40,722 bases of DNA from a bacterium (GCA_021796115.1 JAJYOP010000016.1:1-40722), one strand, 5' to 3'. Counted from the first letter of the stretch, positions 1-8,347 are shown. Made by a program: numbers and translations. Notes: generated by a model from the sequence alone, not told the origin.

Positions 1-345
1 CCAGGCTCTTGGCGGCATCTCAATAAAGCCTGAGCCGGTGTTAAGGTTGCCAGCTATTCCGCCAATGGCTTTAGAGGTGTCATACATTTTGATGAAGCCT
101 GAGCCGGTGCTGTGGATACCATATAGACCACCGACGGCTTGGCTATTGCCAAACATATTAACATTTCCTGATCCGCTATTATAAATACCGTTCATGCCGC
201 CGCGGGCGATGCTACCATCGTACATATTAATATTTCCCGCGCCACTATTGTAGATTCCGTTGATTCCGCCATAAACAGAACTTCTGAATATACTGATATT
301 GCCCGCGCCGCCGTTATAAATACCATTAATTCCGCCAGCAACTCT
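1..345 (-). repeat. In-frame 69-bp tandem repeats encoding 23-aa units
   Basis: Within the partial CDS the DNA repeats with a 66-69 bp period. The recurring word on the plus strand is a variant of 'tattataaataccgtt...ccgcc', encoding units of the type GGINGIYNSGAGNINM. Copies differ by several substitutions, so this is a diverged array and not a recent expansion. Confidence 0.75.
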
Positions 346-1323
346 AATTCCATCTACAGCAAGATTACCGACACCTGTTTTTGTAATACCATTACCAAAT
401 CCACTAATTTCGCCACCATTTATCGTAAGATTATTTCCTCCAGGTACATAGGTACCAACCCCGTTAGTACTGGTAATCGCAACCTGTGCATTCGACTGAC
501 CGGAGCTTAGTAATCCAGCTTGCACACCTGCAGCATGTACATCTGGAGGAAGATTTAGAGCAAAAGCAGTTGTTTTTTGCTCATACCACGAACTCCAACT
601 ATTAGCCGATTTAGAATCATAGCCAGTAAAATAGTCTAACCCTTTCATGGCCGCAGCACCAAGCTGGTATTGAGGAGTTGTGCCTGCTGGATTATAAATA
701 ACAGATTTGCCATTAGGCATTCCTACCACGCTGGTGGTCATTGGATTTGTTGAATTAACAATGCCACCGGTTATTTGGGTATAGGGTCTGCTATAAGCCT
801 GAGTAGGTGAACCCCAACCACTTGTAGAATTATATTGGCTTATTTGGCCATTATTGTATTGAAAACTCCAAGTTTTTCCAAAATCATTAGAGACGGCTCT
901 ACCATAATCCACTCCTGCATAGCTTGCTGTTACCACATTGGAATTAGCTGCTTGCTGATTGTAAGTTGTTCCAGTGTTATTATCAACCCATACACCACCA
1001 CCAGCATCATTTGTGCCTTGATAGTTTAAATTATCATCCGATGTCTGTGCATACGCATTTTCGCCGAATACTAAAGAATTTAATTTGTTGATAAGAAAAC
1101 TTAAGATTGGCTTTTTGGAGACGTTGGTTGGATTGCGATATTTTAAATTAAGTGAGGAGGCTAAATCAGGGCCGTAGGCAGAAACAACATCCTGGTAGAG
1201 CATGCAGAAGACGAGCAAAAATGCAACAACCCGCATCCACGGTTTAAAATTCGGCTCGTGCATCCCGCTGATTAAGCCGGATTGTTTAAGTAGTTCAGAT
1301 TGTTTATGGCCGCCTTCGTCCAT
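1..1323 (-). CDS. Secreted glycine-rich repeat protein, C-terminus cut by the window edge
   Basis: This reading frame is open from the ATG at 1323 to base 1, so at least 441 residues are present and the C-terminus is missing. There are two hydrophobic stretches near the N-terminus, about residues 30-48 (VVAFLLVFCMLYQDVVSA) and 72-92 ending in AYAQ, which looks like an export signal. From about residue 325 the protein consists of roughly 23-residue repeats beginning GG[IML]NGIYN and containing G[AS]GN[IV]xM, at least five copies. This pattern suits a right-handed beta-helix or similar adhesin-like surface protein, but I do not recognise a named family. The gene lies behind a c-di-GMP-I riboswitch (1511-1714) and a strong hairpin (1459-1495), so its expression is probably c-di-GMP controlled. 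A weak SD (TTAGGT) precedes the start. Confidence 0.75.
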   Translation of the reverse strand, partial: MDEGGHKQSELLKQSGLISGMHEPNFKPWMRVVAFLLVFCMLYQDVVSAYGPDLASSLNLKYRNPTNVSKKPILSFLINKLNSLVFGENAYAQTSDDNLNYQGTNDAGGGVWVDNNTGTTYNQQAANSNVVTASYAGVDYGRAVSNDFGKTWSFQYNNGQISQYNSTSGWGSPTQAYSRPYTQITGGIVNSTNPMTTSVVGMPNGKSVIYNPAGTTPQYQLGAAAMKGLDYFTGYDSKSANSWSSWYEQKTTAFALNLPPDVHAAGVQAGLLSSGQSNAQVAITSTNGVGTYVPGGNNLTINGGEISGFGNGITKTGVGNLAVDGIRVAGGINGIYNGGAGNISIFRSSVYGGINGIYNSGAGNINMYDGSIARGGMNGIYNSGSGNVNMFGNSQAVGGLYGIHSTGSGFIKMYDTSKAIGGIAGNLNTGSGFIEMPPRAW

Positions 1324-1458
1324 TTTATTACCTAACAAAAATATAGGTAAAATAAAATTTCCCCCTTACCCCCAAACAACGTATTGTTGATTTCCACCAC
1401 TCCATTTCTAAAGTCTAGCTTCACTACCCCTTCACTTCGTTCAGGGGTAATTCGCACT

Positions 1459-1495
1459 ATCATTTTTTTGCGCGCTTCGCGCTTAAAAAAATGAT
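1459..1495. repeat. Strong palindromic hairpin in the leader of the glycine-rich protein gene
   Basis: ATCATTTTTTT (1459-1469) and AAAAAAATGAT (1485-1495) are perfectly complementary and enclose a GCGC/GCGC inner stem with a TTC-type loop. A second small hairpin with arms ACCCCT/AGGGGT lies at about 1427-1447. Both sit between the riboswitch terminator and the start codon at 1323, so they would be in the mRNA leader. This could be an intrinsic terminator working on either strand, or a mobile palindromic repeat. Confidence 0.6.
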
Positions 1496-1510
1496 GTGCT
1501 CATTAAAAAC

Positions 1511-1714
1511 GAAAAGCCGGGTTACCGCTTGGTTTTCGGTAACCCGGCTGACCTAGTTCGCTTCGCTCACACACGAATTTTGCAAATTTGAAACGAATTT
1601 ACACGAATAATTTCGTGGCAATTCGTCTCTGGTTCGTGGTGATTTGTGTTCTAAAAAGGTCCCGTGGCTTTGCGCCTCCCGATTGCTCGGGATTTGCCCT
1701 TATCGTCTCCCTTG
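1511..1714 (-). promoter_or_regulatory. c-di-GMP-I (GEMM-I) riboswitch with overlapping intrinsic terminator
   Basis: Read on the minus strand, the 5' half (about 1711-1657) has AGGGCAAATCCCG, a small loop, then CGGGAGGCGCAAAGCCACGGG: the GGCAA...GCAAAGCC core and P2 hairpin of GEMM-I. The 3' half is AGGTCAGCCGGGTTACCG (about 1554-1537). GGACCT and AGGTC pair as P3. About 95 nt of extra sequence is inserted in the P3 arm, containing CACGAATT-type inverted repeats. AGCCGGGTTACCG (1549-1537) pairs with CGGTAACCCGGCT (1527-1515), followed by TTTT, forming a terminator whose 5' arm is the aptamer's 3' strand. Ligand binding should therefore block termination (ON switch, inferred). The gene controlled is the repeat protein starting at 1323. 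Confidence 0.85.
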
Positions 1715-1736
1715 CCTTATCAACTATACCTTATTT

Positions 1737-1765
1737 ATATAACATATTATATAGTGAAATGTCAA
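1737..1765 (-). promoter_or_regulatory. Sigma70-like promoter of the first riboswitch
   Basis: On the minus strand TTGACA (1765-1760), a 17-bp spacer and TTATAT (1742-1737). The predicted transcription start near 1730 lies about 15-20 nt before the riboswitch aptamer. Confidence 0.5.
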
Positions 1766-2838
1766 CCCAAAATGTGAAAAAAGTCTGCTTTTTTTATGAA
1801 TTTTTCCGCGCTTTCCGTGATAAAGACTTATTGGGAAATTGTCACGGAATGCGTTATGAAAGATTACCAAAACCTATAACAAAAGAACTGCGAATTGCTC
1901 CACTCATTTATCTCTTTTAGTTCTCCACTTTTGGTGACTATTTTTGTACGCATTTATTTGGACAATAATATTCATAAGTTGTTGCAGCAAAAATAAATAT
2001 GTATTTTTTATTACTATATTTTCATGCAAAATTGATTGGCTTTCCTAAAACAATTTCAAAATTAAGTGTTTTATTGGCATAAAAAGAGACTTATTTTTGT
2101 TATTTTTTAGTTAAAATTTGATCCTTCCTCGACCCTTGCTTTTCGCTTTCGTAACTTCAAACAGATATTTCAGTGAAACCTCTCTGCTCTTTAGACCGAA
2201 ACTTCCTCCTTAAACAGAAATCCTAAAAGAGTATTTATCCAACTTATTTGTAAGGGTTAGATTCCCTCGGTTTATCTAGAGAAGGGATGGCTATTCCAAT
2301 ACCTTTAAAAGAAAGAAATCTAATCTATAGAAGGGTAGAGCCTCCTTTTAACGAAGCGCCTTATACCCAGAGATATCTGTTAAAGACTAAATATAATCGT
2401 TTTATAATACACTAATAATCAGGTAGTTATGCATTAATTGTCCAAATTTTCTGTTATAAGTTCATATAAGATAATTTGAATCAATATAATATCTGTAACA
2501 AACCGCTAACTAACGATGAAGATAATCAATAAATCACTCGGAAATTACCCCAATAAAATCAACTTAGGTGATACAAGACGCCTTTCCCTAAGAAAAGATT
2601 ACTTTTTTGGTAATCCCGCTCTTTAACCCTGAATCACCCAGTTTCTTAATCTTAAAATTGTTCACTAAGTTTTCGCTTCCCCGATATCCGGCCATATTTC
2701 TTTCTTAACAACCTGCCCACTAAACAATCGGCAGCAGTTTTGGTTGTGAAAAAAATTCTAAGCACGATAAGCGTATGACTTTTATTGCTAACTTTCTGAT
2801 TTAGATGTAAACGTTTGCAGTTTTTTCATCAAATCGTC
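1766..2838. other. Gene-free divergent intergenic region
   Basis: About 1.07 kb between the two divergent promoters shows no open frame with coding character on either strand. The short frames here lack Shine-Dalgarno sequences and sensible composition. It is AT-rich with scattered weak inverted repeats, for example TTAGATT...AATCTAA around 2258-2323. I see no RNA gene. It may contain decayed sequence or cis-regulatory sites. Confidence 0.5.
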
Positions 2839-2868
2839 TTGACACTGCTCTTATAGTTATGTTATAGT
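2839..2868 (+). promoter_or_regulatory. Sigma70-like promoter of the 976-aa protein gene
   Basis: TTGACA at 2839-2844, an 18-bp spacer and TATAGT at 2863-2868. The expected start near 2875 is a few nt before the riboswitch-like leader at 2879. Confidence 0.6.
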
Positions 2869-2878
2869 TAAATGGTTA

Positions 2879-2980
2879 AGGCTATGTTAAGAAGGCAATC
2901 CCGAAAATAATTCGGGAGAGCAAAGCCACGGTGTAACACTTATCAGGAGAATGAATAACCGTGGTTGTAAAATTAAAGAT
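2879..2980 (+). promoter_or_regulatory. Divergent c-di-GMP-I-like riboswitch
   Basis: AAGGCAATCCCG, an AT-rich loop, then CGGGAGAGCAAAGCCACGG closely matches the cores of the two minus-strand riboswitches in this window: same P2 sequence, and GCAAAGCCACGG identical. P3 is formed by CCACGG (about 2926-2931) and CCGTGG (about 2959-2964), with GGTTGT where GEMM-I has GGGTTGC. It differs from consensus in the GAG/GACG junction and in lacking the clear CAGCCGGG strand. Promoter, aptamer, terminator and gene are in the order expected of a transcriptional switch. The ligand could be c-di-GMP or a related dinucleotide; this is less certain than for the other two. Confidence 0.65.
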
Positions 2981-2983
2981 TAG

Positions 2984-3008
2984 GGAGGCGAATATTCGCC
3001 TCCTTTTT
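2984..3008 (+). terminator. Intrinsic terminator between riboswitch and start codon
   Basis: GGAGGCGAATATTCGCCTCC (2984-3003) is a perfect 20-nt palindrome followed by TTTTT. It lies 20 nt before the ATG at 3029, after which AAGGCGG acts as SD. A terminator placed before its own gene implies conditional read-through. Confidence 0.85.
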
Positions 3009-3028
3009 CATTTTAGAAGGCGGTAAAA

Positions 3029-5959
3029 ATGCTTAGCAAAAGAAAAAAAACACATCTGAGGATCGCTTTGAGTGCTAAATCTTCGCGAAGCATTAGCTTT
3101 GTTAAAACTTGCACCACTACCTTTTGTTGGTTTTTATTATTCTTCTGCCTTAGCTTAAATATAAATAATTTTAGCCTCTCTTTCCTCTCAATGGAAGCCC
3201 ACGCTTCTGCTACGGCAGATTCAGACGAAACACCAGCGCAGGGTGATGGATGGAAAAGTCTCGTCCAAGACACGACGATTGGTGCTTTAGGGCAAGCCGC
3301 AACAAACGCTGCCCTGCCTTATTATAATGCAGGGAAAGTGGCGCTTTCTGGCGCTGCATCCGGTATTTCCAGCGCAGCAACAAGCGCTGGAAATTATCTC
3401 TCTCAATTTCAACCTTTGTTTGACCAAGCCAGGCAAACAGTTTCTTTGGTACCTTCAAATCCTGCTTCACCGGCTGGATTAGGAAACATAGCGCCTAAGC
3501 CATCAGTTGGCCCTATGCCAAGCTTATCCGGCCCGGTAACAACGTTCTCACCTATAGCAGCTACTCAACCTGACAACGTAAATACTTTTCCTGCATCTCG
3601 TTATAATTATACGGTGCCCACTACATATAAATTTCCTGACTATAGAATGCCCGTTTTCACTAACGCCAATACCGGCACTTTAAAGCCTATCACGCCTGTA
3701 TTTATCGAACCTAATAAACTGACTGCGCTAAAGAATGGTTTATCTAACACCTATACCGCGATAAAACCCCTAAAAATTGAATTTGCCAAAATTACTATTA
3801 CTCCTATAAAGTTATACTCTAATCAATTTAGCCCGGCATTTAATAAAGACTTAAAACCAGTGTTTAATCCGATTAAAAATCCGATTACGCTTCCTATTAG
3901 CCAGCCAACAATGATAAAACCGCAATGGATTAAGTTGGATAATCCTTTGAATCAGGTGATAAAGCCAGTGTTACCTAAAATTGTACCTATATCTACCCTG
4001 AAGCAATTAATGCCTTTAAAACCAATATTTAACCCGATTACCGCAATTAAGCCCCTTCCTTCAACTTTTGATTATAAATTAACGCAGGCGCCGGCGCCGG
4101 TTCTTGCGCCAATGCCTAAATTTGAATTTCCTAGGTATAACACCCTGAATAACCCTAATTTTGCGATAAAACCGCTTGAGCCGATTAAAATGGTTTCGCT
4201 GGATAAGATTAATCCTTATTTAATTACGGAAACTAATATTATTACGCCAATTAAACCAAGATTTGAGCCTATTGCGCAAATTACTCCAATACTAAAGCCT
4301 CAATGGATTAATTTGGCCGAGGCTAATCCGGTTTTAAAACCTGCATTTATTAAGCTTAACCAAGTTGAACCTATAAAAGTCGCGCTTGAACAATTGAACC
4401 CTGCGTTGAACAAAGATTTAAAACCTTATTTTATCCCTATGCATAATCAGCCTATAGCTATTACTCAACCTGTGCTAATAAAGCCTGAATTTACTAAGCT
4501 AAACCCGATGGCGCCAATATTTGCGCAAGCAGTTTCCATTAAGCCTCAATGGATAAATATTGAGACAGTTAAACCTCTGAATGCTTCTATAGATGGCGCT
4601 ATCACAAAGATGCCTAATCTTGCGATACAAACACCAAAGTTTATCCCTGCAGATTTTAGTGCGGTTAAACAGCCTGGATTTATTAAAATTAGCCAAGTTG
4701 AACCTATAAAAGTCGCGCTTGAACAATTGAACCCTGCCTTTAACAAAGATTTAAAACCTTCTTTTATCCCTATAAATAATCAGCTTATAGCTATTACTCA
4801 ACCTGTGGCGATAAAATCTGAATTTACCAGAATAAGGTCAATTACACCTGCGCTCATACAACCAATTTCTATCAAGCCTCAATGGGTGGAATTACCGCAG
4901 CTAAAACAACTTTTAAAACCGGAGTTTACGGCAAGCGAAGTGCCTGCGCCTGCTCTTGTAGAGCCTGCTCCGGTCAGGCCTGATTTTGAGCGCATCTCTA
5001 TGCCGGAACAAATACCTTTGCGCCTGCAACCCATAAAACCTGAAGTGGTAGCGGTAAAAGAACTGCCTGTACCTAAACCGGCCATTAACAAGGTTGCGGC
5101 TTTGGAAAAAATTCAATCTCCACAAGCAAATTCTTTGGAATTCCAGCAACCGATCATCTCTGCGCCTGTTAAACCAGCGCCTCTTACGTTAAAACCTGAT
5201 TTAATCCAACTAAATACGGTGGAAAAAATTAAAACACCCGTTGTTCCTTTATTCGCACAAGCTAACTTGCCGGCTGTTTCACCGAAAGCTCTGGAAAATC
5301 CTGTTAGCGAAACCGCAAAGATGTTAATAAATGAGGCTGAAATAAAAACGCCTCCGGCGGTTAACTTAAATACTTTTGAGGTGGCTAAGCATAATCTGGC
5401 GCCAAAGCCGCAGCTGGAAAATTTAAAGCCAAAGTCAATAAGTTTGGTTGATAATTATATGCAGCAGCTAAAAACTGTATATGAATGGCAAAAAATGCAT
5501 AAGGAGCTGGCTTATTTATCAAGAAATGCGGAAGTGATTGCCGAAAAAGGAGTTCCTGTTGAATTGGCCGGCCTGAATGAAAAAATAGTAATAACCAAAG
5601 AAGAGCTGGATAAGAAAACTCCCGAAGTCAAAACTATTCTCGCAAATAATCTGGTTGACCCGGCAATACTTGGAGACAAGAATGTGCCGGTGAATAATTT
5701 AGTGGCTAAAGAAAAACCGTCGAACGAATTGCCCGAAAATTTACCCTTGGACCGCAATTTGCCTTTAAATACTCCTGCCCTGGTTCCCCAAGCCTTGCCG
5801 AAACCGGAAAATGGCTTCTTGCAGGGTCTACGCACAATGTTTCAAGACAATGTTTTTGCCCGCAGCGATAACCGTTATGCAGAGGTAATCGATTCCGACC
5901 TCGCAAACATCGCACGCTTACGTAATCCAAATATCGAGCATAGTGCAGGCGTAAAATAA
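3029..5959 (+). CDS. Secreted 976-aa proline-rich repeat protein, function unknown
   Basis: SD AAGGCGG lies 6 nt before ATG 3029. After a basic N-terminus, a hydrophobic segment (about residues 33-53) followed by MEAHA-SATADS looks like a long signal peptide. Residues about 190-700 are a low-complexity, Pro-, Ile- and Lys-rich region built on a short motif of the type [IL]KP[QEA][WF][IV]xL; IKPQW/LKPQW occurs four times. A longer module, NPAFNKDLKPxFxPI followed about 15 residues later by IKPxxxxL, occurs three times (near residues 268, 457 and 568). The last two copies are near-identical and 333 bp apart. The C-terminal 230 residues are less repetitive and charged. No family is recognised; the composition suggests an extended wall, stalk or surface protein. 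A riboswitch-terminator leader controls it. Confidence 0.85.
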   Translation: MLSKRKKTHLRIALSAKSSRSISFVKTCTTTFCWFLLFFCLSLNINNFSLSFLSMEAHASATADSDETPAQGDGWKSLVQDTTIGALGQAATNAALPYYNAGKVALSGAASGISSAATSAGNYLSQFQPLFDQARQTVSLVPSNPASPAGLGNIAPKPSVGPMPSLSGPVTTFSPIAATQPDNVNTFPASRYNYTVPTTYKFPDYRMPVFTNANTGTLKPITPVFIEPNKLTALKNGLSNTYTAIKPLKIEFAKITITPIKLYSNQFSPAFNKDLKPVFNPIKNPITLPISQPTMIKPQWIKLDNPLNQVIKPVLPKIVPISTLKQLMPLKPIFNPITAIKPLPSTFDYKLTQAPAPVLAPMPKFEFPRYNTLNNPNFAIKPLEPIKMVSLDKINPYLITETNIITPIKPRFEPIAQITPILKPQWINLAEANPVLKPAFIKLNQVEPIKVALEQLNPALNKDLKPYFIPMHNQPIAITQPVLIKPEFTKLNPMAPIFAQAVSIKPQWINIETVKPLNASIDGAITKMPNLAIQTPKFIPADFSAVKQPGFIKISQVEPIKVALEQLNPAFNKDLKPSFIPINNQLIAITQPVAIKSEFTRIRSITPALIQPISIKPQWVELPQLKQLLKPEFTASEVPAPALVEPAPVRPDFERISMPEQIPLRLQPIKPEVVAVKELPVPKPAINKVAALEKIQSPQANSLEFQQPIISAPVKPAPLTLKPDLIQLNTVEKIKTPVVPLFAQANLPAVSPKALENPVSETAKMLINEAEIKTPPAVNLNTFEVAKHNLAPKPQLENLKPKSISLVDNYMQQLKTVYEWQKMHKELAYLSRNAEVIAEKGVPVELAGLNEKIVITKEELDKKTPEVKTILANNLVDPAILGDKNVPVNNLVAKEKPSNELPENLPLDRNLPLNTPALVPQALPKPENGFLQGLRTMFQDNVFARSDNRYAEVIDSDLANIARLRNPNIEHSAGVK
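4361..4830 (+). repeat. 333-bp spaced in-frame duplication inside the proline-rich protein
   Basis: CAAGTTGAACCTATAAAAGT at 4361 recurs at 4694, and the following about 140 bases (encoding VALEQLNPA[LF]NKDLKP[YS]FIP) are nearly the same in both copies. An older, more diverged copy of the NKDLKP unit begins near 3840. Confidence 0.8.
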
Positions 5960-6010
5960 ATCCTTCAGAAAATTACCGCACTCCCTGTCCCCTGAAAACC
6001 TATATCCTAT

Positions 6011-6874
6011 TTATTTCATCCCGGCAAAGATGCCTTCTTTAATGAAGCGGATGAGAATTGGGCCGGCAACGATAATCAGAATAACCGGCAAAATGCAGAA
6101 AATGAGCGGGATTAACATCTTAAGCGGCGCCTTTACCGCCTGGCGCTCTCCTCTGTGGAAACGCCGCATTCTTGAGTCTTCAGAAAGTATCTTGAATGCC
6201 TCTTCAACCGGCGTCCCCATTCTGTCTGCCTGAATAAGCGTTCGGACAAACGATGTCACGTCAGGGATATCAACCCTTTTTGCCATATCGCGTAAGGCCT
6301 CAACGCGCGGTTTTCCGACATTTATCTCTTTTAAAACCAGAATGAGTTCTTCTATCATCGGGTTTGGTTTGACTTTATCAACCACCCAACGGACTGCGGC
6401 CATAAAATCAAGGCCGGCGCCAACGCAAAGCCCAAGTAAATCAATGGTTTCCGGCAGAATCCTTACTATCCGGTATTTGCGCTTTTTAACCCTTGAATTT
6501 AATATTAAATCCGGAAGAATCAAACCGAATATCCCGCCTAAGGCTAACAAAAGAATGTGCTTTACGCCTAAAAGGTACATCACAAGGGGGATAATTACAA
6601 GCAGCAATTCTTTTGCCGCCATAAATTCCGCCGGCGAAGTTTTCCATTTTGCAAGGTACATCTTGTTTCTTAAGGTTTTCTCCGTCCTTAAGACTTTCAG
6701 AAACTGCTCATTTATCGGTGCAAATGGGCTCAAGAAAAACGCAAACATTGATTCGGATTCTTTGACCTTTTCGCCAAATACCGAAACCGTCGGCGAAGGC
6801 TTCGGGAAAAGCGCAAGAAAGAACAATACACTACCGGCGATGAGAAGAATGGCTCCGATTATGAATAATATCAT
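6011..6874 (-). CDS. tadC: Tad pilus inner-membrane platform protein TadC
   Basis: This is a 287-residue protein of the type II secretion F family, one of two polytopic platform proteins that couple the TadA/CpaF ATPase to pilin extrusion. Membrane segments are visible at about residues 3-22, 95-125 and 245-275. The central region has the T2SSF pattern LPETIDLLGLCVGAGLDFMAAV and PVEEAFKILSEDSRMRR. It overlaps tadB by 4 bp (6871-6874), so the two are translationally coupled. Which of the pair is B and which is C follows from order and from the more C-like 'LP(E/D)xIDLLxLCVxAGLD' motif here. The gene is convergent with the 976-aa protein gene, with about 50 bp between them and no clear terminator. 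Confidence 0.85.
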   Translation of the reverse strand: MILFIIGAILLIAGSVLFFLALFPKPSPTVSVFGEKVKESESMFAFFLSPFAPINEQFLKVLRTEKTLRNKMYLAKWKTSPAEFMAAKELLLVIIPLVMYLLGVKHILLLALGGIFGLILPDLILNSRVKKRKYRIVRILPETIDLLGLCVGAGLDFMAAVRWVVDKVKPNPMIEELILVLKEINVGKPRVEALRDMAKRVDIPDVTSFVRTLIQADRMGTPVEEAFKILSEDSRMRRFHRGERQAVKAPLKMLIPLIFCILPVILIIVAGPILIRFIKEGIFAGMK

Positions 6875-7716
6875 ATTTCTATCTTACCGAAAATTATTAT
6901 TAGAATAATGCCTAAGATCTGTAAACCTATGGCAGCCAGAAGAAATATTCTTCCTAAATCATCCTTCCACATAATATCAAAATGATCGGGACGGATTTTC
7001 TTTACGATCACAAAAAATACCGGCCCAAGAAGCGAGATGATAATTGATTGCAGCCGTGCCTGTAAGGTGAGAGTGGTAACCATTTCGCGCAATTTTATCC
7101 TGTCGCGTATGGTTTCGACAAGGCGCGAAAAAACTTTTGTCAGGTCTCCGCCGGTTTCTCTTGCCACAAGCACGGCGGAAGTAACCAGGGTCATTTCTTC
7201 CGAAGGCATCCGTTTTTCCAAGCGAAGCAAAGCTTCCTCAAGCGTAACGCCTACTTTTATTTCCCGGTTAAGCAGGGCGACTTCATTGCTTAATGGCGCA
7301 GACATCTCTTCAGCAAGTATTTCAAATGATTGCACCAAGGTAAGGCCCCCTTTTAAACAGCTATTCATAACCATGAGGCCGTCTACGAGTTGGAGAATAA
7401 ATTTTTGGCGGCGGCGCCTGTCCATGGCACTTATCATCCAGCCCGGGATAATTGCGCCTACCACCAGGAATACCAATCCGAGCCACCATTGTTTGCTGAT
7501 AATATAAGCCACGGAGCCGGCGGTAAGCGCGCTGATAGGAAAAAGGAACAAAAGCACCCGCCTATTCAAGAAAATAAACATCTGTTCAAACTGCGCAGAA
7601 GCTTCTTCCGCCTTCCGTTTTTGCGCTTCGTCATATTTCTTCAGCGCTACGGCCATACCGTAATAGGAAAAGATAAGAATGGCTGCCACAAGAAGGATTT
7701 CTCCGAGGATTAACAT
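6871..7716 (-). CDS. tadB: Tad pilus inner-membrane platform protein TadB
   Basis: This 281-residue protein has an N-terminal membrane segment (residues 3-22), a cytoplasmic stretch with charged helices, two central membrane segments (about 53-90) and two C-terminal ones (about 225-280). The cytoplasmic T2SSF domain has QLVDGLMVMNSCLKGGLTLVQSFE and LVARETGGDLTKVFSRL, as in TadB/GspF-like proteins. It forms the inner-membrane platform with TadC. It is separated from the rest of the Tad locus by the AbiEii/XRE pair and the DUF4143 ATPase and has its own promoter (7770-7797). No clear SD is seen before ATG 7716. Confidence 0.85.
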   Translation of the reverse strand: MLILGEILLVAAILIFSYYGMAVALKKYDEAQKRKAEEASAQFEQMFIFLNRRVLLFLFPISALTAGSVAYIISKQWWLGLVFLVVGAIIPGWMISAMDRRRRQKFILQLVDGLMVMNSCLKGGLTLVQSFEILAEEMSAPLSNEVALLNREIKVGVTLEEALLRLEKRMPSEEMTLVTSAVLVARETGGDLTKVFSRLVETIRDRIKLREMVTTLTLQARLQSIIISLLGPVFFVIVKKIRPDHFDIMWKDDLGRIFLLAAIGLQILGIILIIIFGKIEI

Positions 7717-7769
7717 AATAAATAGTTAAATATTATAAATATCGGTTAATTTTAATCCTATATAATTTT

Positions 7770-7797
7770 ATTATACGTTTTTTTGCTTTCTTTTCAA
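7770..7797 (-). promoter_or_regulatory. Promoter of tadBC
   Basis: On the minus strand TTGAAA (7797-7792), a 16-bp spacer and a perfect TATAAT (7775-7770). The start would be near 7763, giving a leader of about 47 nt. No riboswitch core is present, so platform genes appear to be transcribed independently of the pilin operon. Confidence 0.6.
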
Positions 7798-7828
7798 TCG
7801 CTAAATACTCGATTTAAGCTTTTGGCGG

Positions 7829-8347
7829 CTACGTTAATTTTATTTCAACTCTCTTATCTAAAGCGCGGGCAATATTAGTTAAAGTAGTTAAAGAAACGTT
7901 TTCTCTTCCCTTTTCGATGCGGGAAATTAACTGCTGCGAAATGCCGATTTTTTTCGCCAACTCTTTTTGCGATAAATTCTGCTCATGCCTTATGGCAGTT
8001 ATTTTCTTGCCAATTTCGTCGCAAAGATTGTTTTTCGCCGGCAAAATTTCCTTTTTAAATATCAATCCTCTTTTCTCATACTTTTCTTTTAATTGCTCAT
8101 ATATCGCTTGCCAAAAAATTATCCGCGGCTCTGACCATTTATCTTTACGCATCTGCCGTTTGATATTTTGCCAATGCTGACAGAAAAAAAGAGGGCTAAT
8201 GTATTCGCTAAAAACATATTTCGGCTGATTATTGCGCGCTAAAAGTAAAGCGGAAAACCTAAAAAAACTTTTATGTTTTGGATTTTTAAGTATGGCTTTT
8301 ACCTCTGTTTCCTTAAGTTTTATATCCCACAACCAATTATTTTTCAT
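7829..8347 (-). CDS. XRE-family HTH antitoxin/regulator
   Basis: A 172-residue protein. The C-terminal 55 residues are a clear XRE/Cro-type helix-turn-helix (IRHEQNLSQKELAKKIGISQ followed by LISRIEKGRENVSLTTLTNIARAL). The N-terminal about 105 residues are Trp-, Arg- and Phe-rich and belong to no family I can name. The gene overlaps the 3' end of the AbiEii-like gene by 4 bp (ATGA), so the two are co-translated, and it is the likely antitoxin and autorepressor. Its likely operator is the 11-bp inverted repeat at 9087-9122. Order toxin-then-antitoxin is the reverse of classical abiEi-abiEii. Confidence 0.8.
   Translation of the reverse strand: MKNNWLWDIKLKETEVKAILKNPKHKSFFRFSALLLARNNQPKYVFSEYISPLFFCQHWQNIKRQMRKDKWSEPRIIFWQAIYEQLKEKYEKRGLIFKKEILPAKNNLCDEIGKKITAIRHEQNLSQKELAKKIGISQQLISRIEKGRENVSLTTLTNIARALDKRVEIKLT

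Noticed and set aside
1-345. CRISPR-like array from the 69-bp periodic repeats
   Set aside because: The repeats are diverged, in frame and have no constant repeat/variable spacer alternation; they encode protein repeats.
1588-1920. Open plus-strand frame of 110 codons
   Set aside because: It runs antisense through the riboswitch and its promoter, has no SD and reads as non-coding composition.
2879-2980. Cobalamin riboswitch because of GCCAC
   Set aside because: The surrounding sequence lacks the B12-box context and matches the GCAAAGCC core of the two other leaders far better.
3013-3470. Minus-strand frames opposite the start of the 976-aa gene
   Set aside because: They are shadows of a repetitive coding sequence; no SD, and the plus-strand frame explains the composition.
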